Of a DNA stretch of 64,000 bases, positions 30,310 to 39,800 are shown one piece after another (position 1 is the stretch's first letter; every line of letters starts with the position of its first letter). The stretch is from positions 3,224,001-3,288,000 of the forward strand of contig NZ_CP043732.1 of NCBI RefSeq assembly GCF_014084045.1, written 5' to 3'. Position numbers and translations under genes: made by a program. This stretch comes from Microbacterium esteraromaticum. GTDB taxonomy: Bacteria > Actinomycetota > Actinomycetes > Actinomycetales > Microbacteriaceae. The notes under the pieces were generated by a model. That model searched no databases. It worked only from the letters and a program-made list of their open reading frames with translations, and was not told the DNA's origin.

Positions 30310-31722
30310 TCAGGAGGAGGTCCGCTCGTTCATCCTCGCCAGCAGCAGCGCCTCGGTGCGCACGGCGTTGCGGAACGTGTCGAGGTGCAGCGACTCGTTC
30401 GGGCTGTGGGCCCTCGAGTGCGGGTCCTCGACGCCCGTCACCAGGATCTGCGCACCCGGGAACTCGCGCACGAGGTCGGCGACGAACGGGATCGACCCGC
30501 CCACCCCGAGGTCGACGGCGTCCACGCCGTAGCCGTCTCCCATGGCCTCGCGGGTGAGCTCGACCGCCCATCCTGAGGTGTCGACCAGGAAGCCGTCACC
30601 CAGGTCGATGTCCGAGAACGTCAGCTCTGCGCCGAAGGGCGCATGGGCCCTGAGATGGCGCTCCAGCGCCGCGTAGGCATCCGCCGCGTCCTGCCCCGGT
30701 GCCACTCGCGCGCTGATGACCACGCTGACCTCGGGAAGGAGCGTGTTGGACGCCGCGGCGACGCTGGTGACATCCATGCCCGTGATGGTGATCGACGGCT
30801 TGTTCCAGATCCGCCCGTAGATGTCGTCACGGCCGATCGGGGTCACACCCCCGAGCAGCCCCGCCTCGGAGCGCAGCGTCTCCTCGGTGTACTCGGGCGT
30901 CTCGGCCTCGCGCGTGGTCATGCCCTCGACGGCGACTGCGCCGTCGGCATCCCACATCGTCGCGAGCAGCGTGACGGCCGCCATCATGGCATCCGGGACC
31001 GCTCCGCCGAACATCCCGGAGTGCGAGGCGTGCTCCAGGGTGCGGACGGTGAGCGTGAAGCGCGCGTTGCCGCGCAGCGAGACGGTGAGGCCTGGCGTGC
31101 TCGAGTCGAGGTTGCCCGAGTCGGCGACGACGATCGCATCGGCGCGCAGCGCGTCGGCGTTGTCGCGCAGGAAGCGGGCGAAGGACCGGGAGCCGTACTC
31201 CTCCTCCCCCTCGATGAACAGCGAGACCCCGAGATCCAGGTCGTCGCCCAGCACCTCGGCGACCGCCCGAAGCGCCGCGATGTGCGCCATGATCCCGGCC
31301 TTGTCATCGGCGGCGCCACGACCGTAGAGCCGTCCGTCGCGCACCGTCGGCTCGAACGGGGGCGTCTCCCAGAGCTCGTCGGACCCCGGAGGCTGCACGT
31401 CGTGGTGCGCGTAGAGGAGGATCGTCGGTCGCCCGTTGCGGGCCGCACGGGTCGCGAGCACCGCAGGCTGGCCGAGCTCATCGGTGTCGTCGACATGGGC
31501 CCGCAGAACGCGCACCTCGTCGAACACGCCCGTGCCCCGCGCCAGCTCGGCGACCGCCTCGGCGGAGCGCTGCAGCTGGGTCTGATCGAACGCGGGCCAC
31601 GCGATGCCCGGAATGCGCACGAGGGCGCCGAGATCGGCCAGGGCGGACGGGATGCCGAGCGAGACCGCCTCGAGGAGCGCGGTCTCCGCAGAGGACGAGA
31701 CGGGAGATGCAGGGGATGTCAT
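30310..31722 (-). CDS. M20-family metallopeptidase (dipeptidase-type)
   Basis: 470-aa zinc peptidase. It shows LLYAHHDVQPPG with the first metal His and the catalytic Asp, GRGAADDKAG with the bridging Asp, IEGEEEYGS with the general-base Glu and a metal Glu, VADSGN, and the C-terminal EDPHSRAHSPNE with the last His. The dimerisation (lid) domain lies around residues 215-330. Probably cleaves di- or small peptides; exact substrate unknown. ATG 31722 lies 7 nt after TAAGAT. Confidence 0.93.
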   Translation of the reverse strand: MTSPASPVSSSAETALLEAVSLGIPSALADLGALVRIPGIAWPAFDQTQLQRSAEAVAELARGTGVFDEVRVLRAHVDDTDELGQPAVLATRAARNGRPTILLYAHHDVQPPGSDELWETPPFEPTVRDGRLYGRGAADDKAGIMAHIAALRAVAEVLGDDLDLGVSLFIEGEEEYGSRSFARFLRDNADALRADAIVVADSGNLDSSTPGLTVSLRGNARFTLTVRTLEHASHSGMFGGAVPDAMMAAVTLLATMWDADGAVAVEGMTTREAETPEYTEETLRSEAGLLGGVTPIGRDDIYGRIWNKPSITITGMDVTSVAAASNTLLPEVSVVISARVAPGQDAADAYAALERHLRAHAPFGAELTFSDIDLGDGFLVDTSGWAVELTREAMGDGYGVDAVDLGVGGSIPFVADLVREFPGAQILVTGVEDPHSRAHSPNESLHLDTFRNAVRTEALLLARMNERTSS

Positions 31723-31727
31723 GCGAG

Positions 31728-31735
31728 TAATCTTA
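31728..31735. promoter_or_regulatory. Overlapping divergent -10 boxes (M20 gene and DUF3043 gene)
   Basis: TAAGAT on the minus strand (31730-31735) ends 7 nt before the M20 ATG. TAATCT on the plus strand (31728-31733) shares four positions with it and could serve DUF3043 with a leader of about 27 nt. The minus-strand box is the better supported. Confidence 0.5.
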
Positions 31736-31766
31736 AGGTGAACCCGATTCCGAACTGAGGTCGAAC

Positions 31767-32327
31767 GTGCCCAACCCCACTCCTGCAGCCGACGACGCCC
31801 CCGAGACGCCCGCCGTGGGCAAGGGACGCGCCACTCCTACGCGCGCCGAGCGCGAGGCGGCCAACCGCCGCCCGCTGGTCGCGAACACCAAGGAGGCTCG
31901 CGCCGCGGCGAAGGCGGATCTGCAGGCGCGCCGCAATCGGGCGCGCATCGGCATGGAGAACGGCGAGGACAAGTACCTGCCTGCGCGCGACCGCGGCCCC
32001 CAGCGTCGCTGGGTGCGCGACTACGTGGACGCCGGCTGGCACATCTCGGAATGGCTGATGGCGGCGATGCTGCTGGTCATCGTGCTCAGCCTCATCGACG
32101 TGCGCGAGGTGCAGCTGTGGGCCATGGTCGGCCTGTGGGGCTACATGCTCCTCGCAGTCGCCGACATGGTGCTGCTGAGCATCCGCGTGAAGAAGAAGGT
32201 CGCGGCGAAGTTCGGACTCGAGCGCCGCGAGCGCGGCCTCGGCTGGTATGCCGCGATGCGGTCGCTGCAGATGCGCTTCATGCGTCTTCCGAAGCCGCAG
32301 GTCAAGCGCGGGCAGTACCCCGCCTGA
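31767..32327 (+). CDS. DUF3043 membrane protein
   Basis: 186-aa actinobacterial protein of unknown function. A long basic N-terminus (KGRATPTRAEREAANRRPL, residues about 19-37) precedes two membrane helices (SEWLMAAMLLVIVLSLIDV, AMVGLWGYMLLAVADMVLL) and a basic C-terminal tail. The start is GTG at 31767 with a GAGG site upstream. It is divergent from the M20 peptidase and convergent with pyrD, 31 nt apart. Confidence 0.88.
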   Translation: MPNPTPAADDAPETPAVGKGRATPTRAEREAANRRPLVANTKEARAAAKADLQARRNRARIGMENGEDKYLPARDRGPQRRWVRDYVDAGWHISEWLMAAMLLVIVLSLIDVREVQLWAMVGLWGYMLLAVADMVLLSIRVKKKVAAKFGLERRERGLGWYAAMRSLQMRFMRLPKPQVKRGQYPA

Positions 32328-32358
32328 CGCCGCGGACGATCCACGAGACCTGTGCCGC

Positions 32359-33381
32359 TCAGCGGCGCAGGCCTCTGTTGATCTGCCTCGCCCACAGCGG
32401 GCCCCGATACAGGAACGCCGTGTAGCCCTGTACGAGCGTCGCACCGGCATCCAGCCGTCGCTGCACGTCGTCAGCCGACTCGACTCCCCCGACGGCGATG
32501 ACGCAGAAGTCGTCGGGCACGGCCTGCTTCACGACCGCGAGGACCTCGAGCGAGCGCTCCTTCAGCGGCGCGCCTGACAGGCCCCCGGCACCGGCGGCCT
32601 CGACCACGGCAGGGTCGGTGGCGAGCCCGTCGCGCGAGATGGTCGTGTTGTGCGCGATGATCCCGGCCAGCCCTTCGGCGACGGCCATGCGCGCGATCGC
32701 GTCGATCTGATCGTCCGGCAGGTCCGGCGCGATCTTCACGAGCAGCGGCGTGTCGCCCGCCGCCTGCTTGACGGCGCGCAGCAGCGGCGCGAGCGTCTCG
32801 ACCGCCTGCAGGCCGCGGAGACCCGGAGTGTTCGGTGACGAGACGTTCACGGCGAGGTAGTCGGCGAGCGGAGCGAGTCTGGTGGCGGAGGTGACGTAGT
32901 CGCCGATGGCGTCCTCGACGGCGACGACGCGGCTCTTGCCGATGTTCACGCCTATGACGGCGCGCGGCGCACGGCGTCGCAGCGCGGCGAGACGCTGCGC
33001 GGCCGCGTCCGCGCCGTCGTTGTTGAAGCCCATCCGGTTGATCACCGCCCTGTCGGCGATGAGGCGGAACAGGCGCGGCTTGGGGTTGCCGTCCTGCGGG
33101 ATGGCCGTCACCGTCCCGATCTCGATGTGTCCGAAGCCGAGCGCATCGAGGCCGCGAACGCCGACCCCGTTCTTGTCGAAGCCGGCCGCGACGCCGAACG
33201 CCGAGGGGAAGACCAGGCCGAGGGCGCGCACCTCCTGACCGCGGCGCGGCGAGGTCAGCGCCCGCGCCGCCCACGAGAAGGGCGGCACGCCGAGCACGCG
33301 GATGACCGCCATGGCGGCGTGATGCGCGAACTCGGGATCGAAGCGCGCGAGGACGTGTCGGAAGAGCAGTGAGTACATCAC
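32359..33381 (-). CDS. pyrD: Quinone-dependent dihydroorotate dehydrogenase (class 2)
   Basis: 340-aa FMN enzyme of pyrimidine synthesis, peripheral on the inner membrane. The N-terminal helix pair (FRHVLARFDPEFAHHAAM) marks class 2. The catalytic Ser is in NVSSPNTPGLRG (about residue 180); FMN-binding segments are AAGFDKNG, NRMGFNN, VNIGKS and HNTTISRD. It starts at GTG 33381, 6 nt after TAACCT; an ATG follows as the second codon. The -10 box overlaps the nrdR stop, so pyrD can be expressed alone. Confidence 0.97.
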   Translation of the reverse strand: MMYSLLFRHVLARFDPEFAHHAAMAVIRVLGVPPFSWAARALTSPRRGQEVRALGLVFPSAFGVAAGFDKNGVGVRGLDALGFGHIEIGTVTAIPQDGNPKPRLFRLIADRAVINRMGFNNDGADAAAQRLAALRRRAPRAVIGVNIGKSRVVAVEDAIGDYVTSATRLAPLADYLAVNVSSPNTPGLRGLQAVETLAPLLRAVKQAAGDTPLLVKIAPDLPDDQIDAIARMAVAEGLAGIIAHNTTISRDGLATDPAVVEAAGAGGLSGAPLKERSLEVLAVVKQAVPDDFCVIAVGGVESADDVQRRLDAGATLVQGYTAFLYRGPLWARQINRGLRR

Positions 33382-33387
33382 TGCCCA

Positions 33388-33393
33388 AGGTTA
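33388..33393 (-). promoter_or_regulatory. Leaderless promoter -10 box of pyrD overlapping the nrdR stop
   Basis: TAACCT on the minus strand ends 6 nt before GTG 33381. Its first three bases are the TAA stop codon of nrdR. Confidence 0.5.
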
Positions 33394-33867
33394 CCGGTCG
33401 TCGGAATCGTTCCCCGCCGTGGCGTGATCGGCGCGCAGGTCGCCTATCGCTCGTTCGAAGTCCTCCAGCGAGTCGAACTCCTGGTAGACGCTGGCGAAGC
33501 GCAGGTACGCGACCTCGTCGAGCTCGCGCAGCGGACCGAGGATCGCGAGCCCGATCTCATTCGTGTCGAGCTGGGAGACGCCGGTCTGGCGCACGGCCTC
33601 TTCGACCTTCTGGGCGAGCAGAGCCAGGTTGGCCTCGGTCACGGGGCGGCCCTGACAGGCCTTCCGCACACCGGAGATGACCTTGTCGCGACTGAACGAC
33701 TCCATCACGCCCGATCGCTTGATGACCATGAGGCTCGCCGTCTCGGTCGTCGAGAAGCGTCCGCCGCATTCCGGGCACTGCCGTCTGCGACGGATCGACA
33801 GACCGTCGTCGCTGGTGCGCGAGTCGATGACGCGAGAATCCGGATGCCGGCAGAAGGGGCAGTGCAT
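33391..33867 (-). CDS. nrdR: NrdR transcriptional repressor of ribonucleotide reductase
   Basis: 158-aa ATP/dATP-sensing repressor. The N-terminal zinc ribbon has [11 protein letters not shown] and [10 protein letters not shown] (Cys 3, 6, 31 and 34), and the ATP-cone domain follows ([16 protein letters not shown], residues about 48-64). It represses nrd operons through NrdR boxes; no nrd gene lies in this window. The ATG at 33867 is 8 nt after TAGGCT. Confidence 0.97.
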   Translation of the reverse strand: MHCPFCRHPDSRVIDSRTSDDGLSIRRRRQCPECGGRFSTTETASLMVIKRSGVMESFSRDKVISGVRKACQGRPVTEANLALLAQKVEEAVRQTGVSQLDTNEIGLAILGPLRELDEVAYLRFASVYQEFDSLEDFERAIGDLRADHATAGNDSDDR

Positions 33868-33875
33868 GATCCGTC

Positions 33876-33881
33876 AGCCTA
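33876..33881 (-). promoter_or_regulatory. Leaderless promoter -10 box of nrdR
   Basis: TAGGCT on the minus strand ends 8 nt before the nrdR ATG. Confidence 0.5.
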
Positions 33882-33897
33882 CTCGCTCGCCTTCAGC

Positions 33898-35211
33898 TCA
33901 CCTGGGAGCGTCCGTGAAGCGCGCCTCGACGGCCTCGCCGTGCGCGGGCAGCACCTCGGCGGTCGCAAGGGCGACGACCCCCGCGCGCACCTCGGCCAGA
34001 GCGGCGTGGTCGTACTCGATGACCTGCTGCGGGCGCAGGAACGTGTACGCGCCGAGACCGGCGGCGTACCGTGCCTGTCCCCCGGTGGGCAGCACGTGAT
34101 TGCTACCCGCCATGTAGTCGCCGAGGCTGACGGGCGTCTGATCGCCGACGAACACCGCGCCCGCGCTCGTGAACCGTTCGGCGGCCTCGGCGGCATCCGC
34201 GAGGTGCAGTTCGAGGTGCTCAGGGGCGTACGCGTTGCTGAACGCCTCCGCCATCGCACGGTCGTCGACGAGCACGATGGCCGACTGCGGACCGGCGAGC
34301 GCCTCGGCGACGCGCACGGCGTGGGCGGTGGTGGCCGCGAGTTCGGCGACCTTCGATGCGACCCGCTCGGCGAGCTCGGCGGAGTCGGTGACCAGCACGG
34401 CGGATGCCTGCTCGTCGTGCTCGGCCTGGCTGATGAGGTCGACGGCGATGAGGGTCGCATCGGCATCCGCGTCGGCGACGATCAGGATCTCGGTCGCGCC
34501 CGCCTCGGAATCCGTGCCGACGACTCCGGCCACGACGCGCTTGGCAGACGCGACGTAGTTGTTGCCGGGTCCGGAGACGACGTCGACCGGATCCAGGCCG
34601 AGGTCCGCGACGCCGTGCGCGAGAGCGCCGATCGCACCCGCACCGCCGATCGCGTAGATCTCGTCGATGCCGAGCAGGTCGGCGGCCGCGAGGATCGTGG
34701 GGTGCACGCGCCCGCCGTGCGCCGCCTGGGGCGGCGAGGCCAGGGCGATCGAGGTGACACCGGCGACCTGCGCGGGGACGACGTTCATCACGACGCTGGA
34801 TGCCAGTGGCGCCTTGCCGCCAGGGATGTACACGCCCGCGCGGGTGACGGGCTGCCAGCGCTGGGTGATCCTGGCGCCCGGCCCGATGTCGGTGCTCTGC
34901 GCCGCGGGCACCTGGGCGGCGGAGCCTCGACGCACCCGATCGATCGCCGCCTCGAGCGCAGCGCGCACAGCGGGATCGACCGACGCCGCGGCTTCGGCCA
35001 CGTGCTCGGCGGGAACGCGGATGACGTGACCGCTCACACGATCGAAGCGCTCGGCCTGATCGCGCAGCGCCGACTCACCCGTGGTGCGGACGGCCTCGAC
35101 GATGGCTGCCGCGGCCTCCAGCGCCTCGGCACGCGCCTGAGTGGCCCGCGGCACCGCGGCGAGCATGTCGGAGGGAGAGAGCGACTGCCCTCGGAGATCG
35201 ATCGTGCGCAC
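33898..35211 (-). CDS. hisD: Histidinol dehydrogenase
   Basis: 437-aa zinc enzyme oxidising histidinol to histidine. Conserved segments are RAGVYIPGGKAPLASSVVMN, IGGAGAIGALAHG, DVVSGPGNNYV, LISQAEHDEQA with the catalytic region, and PVSLGDYMAGSNHVLPTGG. It starts at GTG 35211, giving VRTIDLRG, a typical beginning; the longer open frame upstream is a Ser/Arg-rich shadow. It stands directly downstream of the 526-aa membrane protein (4 nt) and upstream of nrdR. No other his gene is in view. Confidence 0.97.
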   Translation of the reverse strand: MRTIDLRGQSLSPSDMLAAVPRATQARAEALEAAAAIVEAVRTTGESALRDQAERFDRVSGHVIRVPAEHVAEAAASVDPAVRAALEAAIDRVRRGSAAQVPAAQSTDIGPGARITQRWQPVTRAGVYIPGGKAPLASSVVMNVVPAQVAGVTSIALASPPQAAHGGRVHPTILAAADLLGIDEIYAIGGAGAIGALAHGVADLGLDPVDVVSGPGNNYVASAKRVVAGVVGTDSEAGATEILIVADADADATLIAVDLISQAEHDEQASAVLVTDSAELAERVASKVAELAATTAHAVRVAEALAGPQSAIVLVDDRAMAEAFSNAYAPEHLELHLADAAEAAERFTSAGAVFVGDQTPVSLGDYMAGSNHVLPTGGQARYAAGLGAYTFLRPQQVIEYDHAALAEVRAGVVALATAEVLPAHGEAVEARFTDAPR

Positions 35212-35215
35212 GCGC

Positions 35216-36796
35216 TCAGCCTTTCGTGATGTCGGAGATGTCGTGGAGGTAGCCGATGCGGCCGTCCTCATGTCGCACCACGAAAGCCCCGCCTCGATCC
35301 TCGATCGCGAGCGCCCACGCGGTCGGCCCGATGCGGAACAGCGGCTGACCGTGCTCGTCGAGCACGTCGCGCTCGGTCGGGGCGAGGATCCAGAACGGCT
35401 CCGGCTGGCCGGGGGCGGCGGGAGCGGATCCGTTCCCGTGCTCGCCGCGGCTGCGGCGCAGCATCGGCTCTGCGTCGAGGTCGAACGCTGTGGTGTCGGC
35501 CTCTGGCTCCACGACGCGCTCCTCTGATCCGACCGCGACGTCCGCAGCCGTGCCGACCTCGACCGCGTCTTCCAGCTGGTCGGGGCGGATGTCGGAGCCG
35601 GCGACGCCATCAGGGGCCGTGTTGTGCTCGACGGGACGTCGTGGATTCGTCGTCTCGTCGACGGCGAAGATGTCCTGCAGCGCCTCGACGGCAGCGGTGT
35701 TGTAGAGCACCTCGATGTCGTCCGCGTCCTCGTCCTCGGGCGCGGCAGAGCCGACCGAGGCGCGTTGCGGGGCGGCCTGGTCCTGGAGACTCGGCTCCGG
35801 CGCGCTCACAGCGGGCTCTGCGACCGGTACCGGCTGCGGCACGATGTGCGACACGGATGTCTGGTTCAGGGCGTCGGATGCCTGAGGTCCATCCGGGATG
35901 ACCACCGTCAGCGCGGTCTCGACGCGAGGCTCGGCGGCCGTCGCCGCAGTCCGCTCGTGCGCGATGTCGTCGTCGTCGGTCACGGTGCGGTGGTCGACGA
36001 CAGTGCCGGCCTGCGGAGGGACGAGCTCGCGCTCGGGCCGCGGCCGGGAGATCACAGGGCGGACCGGGTTGGCGTTCCGGTGGGCAAGCGTCTCGAGCCT
36101 GCCGTGGAAGTCCTCGCGCAGCCGCGGCAGGAGCGGCGCGAACACCGTCGCCGCGACGAGCACGAGCATGGCGAGCTGACCGACGATGGCGACCCATCCG
36201 ATCAGCACGGCGCCGGTCGCCGCTGTGGCTGCGACCTGCTGCCACAGCACCTGCGCCCAGGAGACGGCGGCGACGGATGCCGCGACGGATGCGAACTGGT
36301 CGATCCCCAGCGATCCCACCCGCCGGATGCCGTCCGGCGAGAGCCGGCGCAGCACGACGAGGAAGACCGCCGCGGTCGGCACGCCCATCATCAGGATCCA
36401 GTGGATCCCGGTCGTCCAGATGGTGTCGCCGATCGGACCGATCGGGAAGAAGGACACGACGAAGCCGACCAGCCATGCGCCGACGACGATCAGCTCGCGC
36501 AGGGTGAAGCCGAGGATGCCGTACTCGGGCTCGACCTGGTCCTCATAGAGCACCCCCGTGTCGTCGAGATCGTCATCGGCGTCCGGCTCGTCGGCCGGAG
36601 CGTCTTCGTCTTCGAGGGCGTCTGCGCGGGCCTGAGGCTCGTCGGTCAGGGCGACGTCGTCGGCAGGCGAAGCCGCGGCTGCATCGTCGGGAGCGCCGTC
36701 CTTGTCGTCCAGCCAGTCGAGTCGTGCCTCTTCGCTGGAGCGCCTGCCCTCCCCGGACGTTTCGTCGGGGTCGGTGCCGGGCCTGTCGAAGCTCAT
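35216..36796 (-). CDS. Large acidic membrane protein upstream of hisD
   Basis: 526-aa protein of unknown function. Residues 1-95 are extremely acidic (Asp/Glu/Ala-rich). Four or so membrane helices follow (residues about 100-215: LIVVGAWLVGFVVSFFPIG, WILMMGVPTAAVFLVVL, AATAATGAVLIGWVAIVG, LAMLVLVAATVFAPLL). A long low-complexity acidic/Pro region comes next. The C-terminus has short beta-like segments (PFWILAPTERDVLDEHGQPLF in part, VVRHEDGRIGYLHDI) that look like a small folded domain. The ATG at 36796 has AAGGA upstream. Related proteins appear beside hisD in Micrococcales, but a link to histidine synthesis is not shown. Confidence 0.8.
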   Translation of the reverse strand: MSFDRPGTDPDETSGEGRRSSEEARLDWLDDKDGAPDDAAAASPADDVALTDEPQARADALEDEDAPADEPDADDDLDDTGVLYEDQVEPEYGILGFTLRELIVVGAWLVGFVVSFFPIGPIGDTIWTTGIHWILMMGVPTAAVFLVVLRRLSPDGIRRVGSLGIDQFASVAASVAAVSWAQVLWQQVAATAATGAVLIGWVAIVGQLAMLVLVAATVFAPLLPRLREDFHGRLETLAHRNANPVRPVISRPRPERELVPPQAGTVVDHRTVTDDDDIAHERTAATAAEPRVETALTVVIPDGPQASDALNQTSVSHIVPQPVPVAEPAVSAPEPSLQDQAAPQRASVGSAAPEDEDADDIEVLYNTAAVEALQDIFAVDETTNPRRPVEHNTAPDGVAGSDIRPDQLEDAVEVGTAADVAVGSEERVVEPEADTTAFDLDAEPMLRRSRGEHGNGSAPAAPGQPEPFWILAPTERDVLDEHGQPLFRIGPTAWALAIEDRGGAFVVRHEDGRIGYLHDISDITKG

Positions 36797-36816
36797 CGAT
36801 CGGTCCTTTCCTTCAC

Positions 36817-36853
36817 GGGTGGGTCGCCACGCGAGTCACGATCCTACCCACCC
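36817..36853 (-). terminator. Hairpin after dnaE enclosing a promoter box
   Basis: Arms GGGTGGGT and ACCCACCC around a 21-nt loop in the 95-nt gap between dnaE and the 526-aa protein gene. The minus-strand TAGGAT at 36841-36846 begins in the arm and continues into the loop, and could be the promoter of the downstream gene with a leader of about 37 nt. Confidence 0.45.
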
Positions 36854-36891
36854 GACCCTGGAGTTCGGTCAGTCGTGTCGTCGTCTGTCGC

Positions 36892-39800
36892 TCACCCCAG
36901 GCAGGAGGGCCCGAGCAGCGATTTCAGGTCGCCGAACAGGTCTGCCGACACCGTGACGGGCATGGGCACCTCGAACACCTTGGCCGAGCCGCCGCGATGG
37001 ACGCGCAGCAGCACCTCGGTCTCTCCGGCGTGGCGCCGCAGCACGTCTGCAAGGTCGTTCATGACGCGCTCGGTCGCACGCTGCTCGGCGACCAGGAGCG
37101 AGAGCGGTCCGGCCGCGTCGAACGATCCGACGTCGGGGGCGAAGGCCGACTGCGCGTGCAGATTGAGACCGTCGTCCCGGCGGGACACGCGCCCGCGGAC
37201 GGCGAGGATGGCATCCTGCTGCAGCGTGTGCTGGAACTCGGTGTAGGTCTTGCCCATGAACATGACCGTCACCTCGCCGTTGAAGTCCTCGACGGTGATC
37301 ATGCCGTACGGATTGCCGCTGGCCTTCGCCACACGGTGCTGCACGCTCGTCACCAGTCCGGCGACGGTGACCTGATCGCCGTCCTGAAGGTCTTCCGAGG
37401 TCAGCAGGTCGCTGATCGAGATCGAGGCGTGCTTGGCCAGCGGCACTTCCAGTCCCGCGAGAGGGTGATCGGACACGTAGAGGCCGAGCATCTCGCGCTC
37501 GAACGCCAGCTTGTCCTTCTTGATCCACTCCGGGCGATCGGGGACCTTCGCCGGCGGGGCCTCCTCCATGTCGTCGTACAGGCTGTCGAAGTCGAAGCCG
37601 ATCGCGCCCTGCGCCTCGTTCCGCTTGCGGTCGACGGCGGCCTCGACAGCGTCCTCGTGGATCTCCATCAGGGCGCGACGCGTGTCGCCCATCGAGTCGA
37701 AGGCACCCGCCTTGATCAGGGATTCGACGGTTCGCTTGTTCGCGACGTGCAGAGGCACCTTGCCGAGGAAGTCATGGAACGAGGTGAAGGCCCCGTCCTT
37801 ACGGGAGGCGACGATCCCGTCGACGACGTTGCTGCCCACGTTGCGCACGGCACCGAGCCCGAAGCGGATGTCCTCGCCGACGGCGGCGAAGAAGTTGATC
37901 GACTCCGAGACGTCGGGCGGAAGCACCCGGATGCCCATGCGCCGGCACTCGTTGAGGTACAGAGCCATCTTGTCTTTGGAGTCGCCGACACTCGTGAGAA
38001 GGGCCGCCATGTACTCGGCCGGATAGTGCGCCTTGAGGTACGCGGTCCAGTAGGAGACCAGACCGTAGGCGGCGGAGTGGGCTTTGTTGAACGCGTAGTC
38101 CGAGAAGGGCAGCAGGATGTCCCACAGCGCCTTCACCGCGCCCTCGCCGTAGCCGCGCTCCTTCATGCCGCCGGAGAAGCCCTCGTACTGCTTGTCGAGC
38201 TCGGACTTCTTCTTCTTTCCCATCGCACGGCGCAGGATGTCGGCCTGACCGAGGCTGAACCCCGCGACCTTCTGCGCGATCGCCATGACCTGCTCCTGAT
38301 AGATGATCAGGCCGTACGACTCCTGCAGGATGTCGGCCAGGGGCTCTTCGAGCTCGGGATGGATGGGCGTGATCTCCTGCAGGCCGTTCTTGCGCAGCGC
38401 GTAGTTCGTGTGCGAGTTCGCGCCCATCGGACCGGGGCGGTACAACGCGATGAGGGCCGAGATGTCGCCGAAGTTGTCTGGCTTCATCAGCCGCATGAGC
38501 GAGCGCAGCGGCGGGCTGTCGAGCTGGAACACTCCGAGTGTGTCGCCGCGTGCGAGCAGATCGTAGACGGCCCGGTCGTCGAGGCCCAGGTGCTCGAGGT
38601 CGAGCTCCTCTCCCCTGTTGAGCCGGATGTTGTCGAGCGCGTCCGAGATGATCGTGAGGTTGCGCAGCCCGAGGAAGTCCATCTTGATCAGGCCGAGCGA
38701 CTCGCACGACGGGTAGTCGAACTGCGTGACGATCTGGCCGTCCTGCTCGCGCTTCATGATGGGGATGATGTCGAGCAGCGGCTCGGACGACATGATCACG
38801 CCCGCGGCGTGCACACCCCACTGCCGCTTCAGCCCCTCGAGCCCCAGAGCCCGCTCGAAGACCGTCTTCGCCTCGGGATCGGTGTCGATCAGCGCGCGGA
38901 ACTCGCTGGCCTCCTTGTACCGGGGGTGCGCACTGTCGTACATGCCGCTGAGCGGCATGTCCTTGCCCATCACGGCCGGCGGCATGGCCTTCGTCAGGCG
39001 GTCGCCCATGCTGAACGGGAATCCGAGCACGCGACCAGCGTCCTTCAGCGCCTGCTTGGACTTGATCGTGCCGTACGTGACGATCTGCGCGACGCGCTCG
39101 GAGCCGTACTTCTCGGTGACGTACTCGATGACCTCGCCGCGTCGACGGTCGTCGAAGTCGACGTCGAAGTCGGGCATCGACACGCGATCGGGGTTCAGGA
39201 AGCGCTCGAAGATGAGGCCGTGCTCGAGCGGATCCAGATCGGTGATCTTCATCGCGTAGGCGACCATCGATCCCGCGCCGGAACCACGGCCGGGCCCCAC
39301 CCGGATGCCGTTGTCCTTGGCCCAGTTGATGAAGTCGGCGACCACGAGGAAGTAGCCGGGGAAGCCCATCTGCAGGATGACGCCGAGCTCGTACTCGGCC
39401 TGCTTGCGCACCTTGTCGGGGATGCCGCCCGGGTAGCGGTAGTGAAGCCCTGCCTCGACCTCCTTGACCAGCCAGCTGTCTTCGGTCTCGCCGTCGGGCA
39501 CGGGGAACTTCGGCATGTAGTTGGCGGAGGTGTCGAACTCCACCTGGCAGCGCTCGGCGATCAGCAGCGTGTTGTCGCACGCCTCCGGGTGGTCGCGGAA
39601 CAGCTGACGCATCTCCTGCGCTGTCTTGATGTAGTAGCCGTCGCCGTCGAACTTGAAGCGGTTCGGATCGTCCATGGTCGAGCCGGACTGCACGCACAGC
39701 AGCGCTTCGTGCGCATCGGCTTCGTGCTGGTGCGTGTAGTGCGAGTCGTTGGTGGCCACCAGCGGGATGTTCAGGTCTTTGGCCAGCCGGAGCAGGTCGG

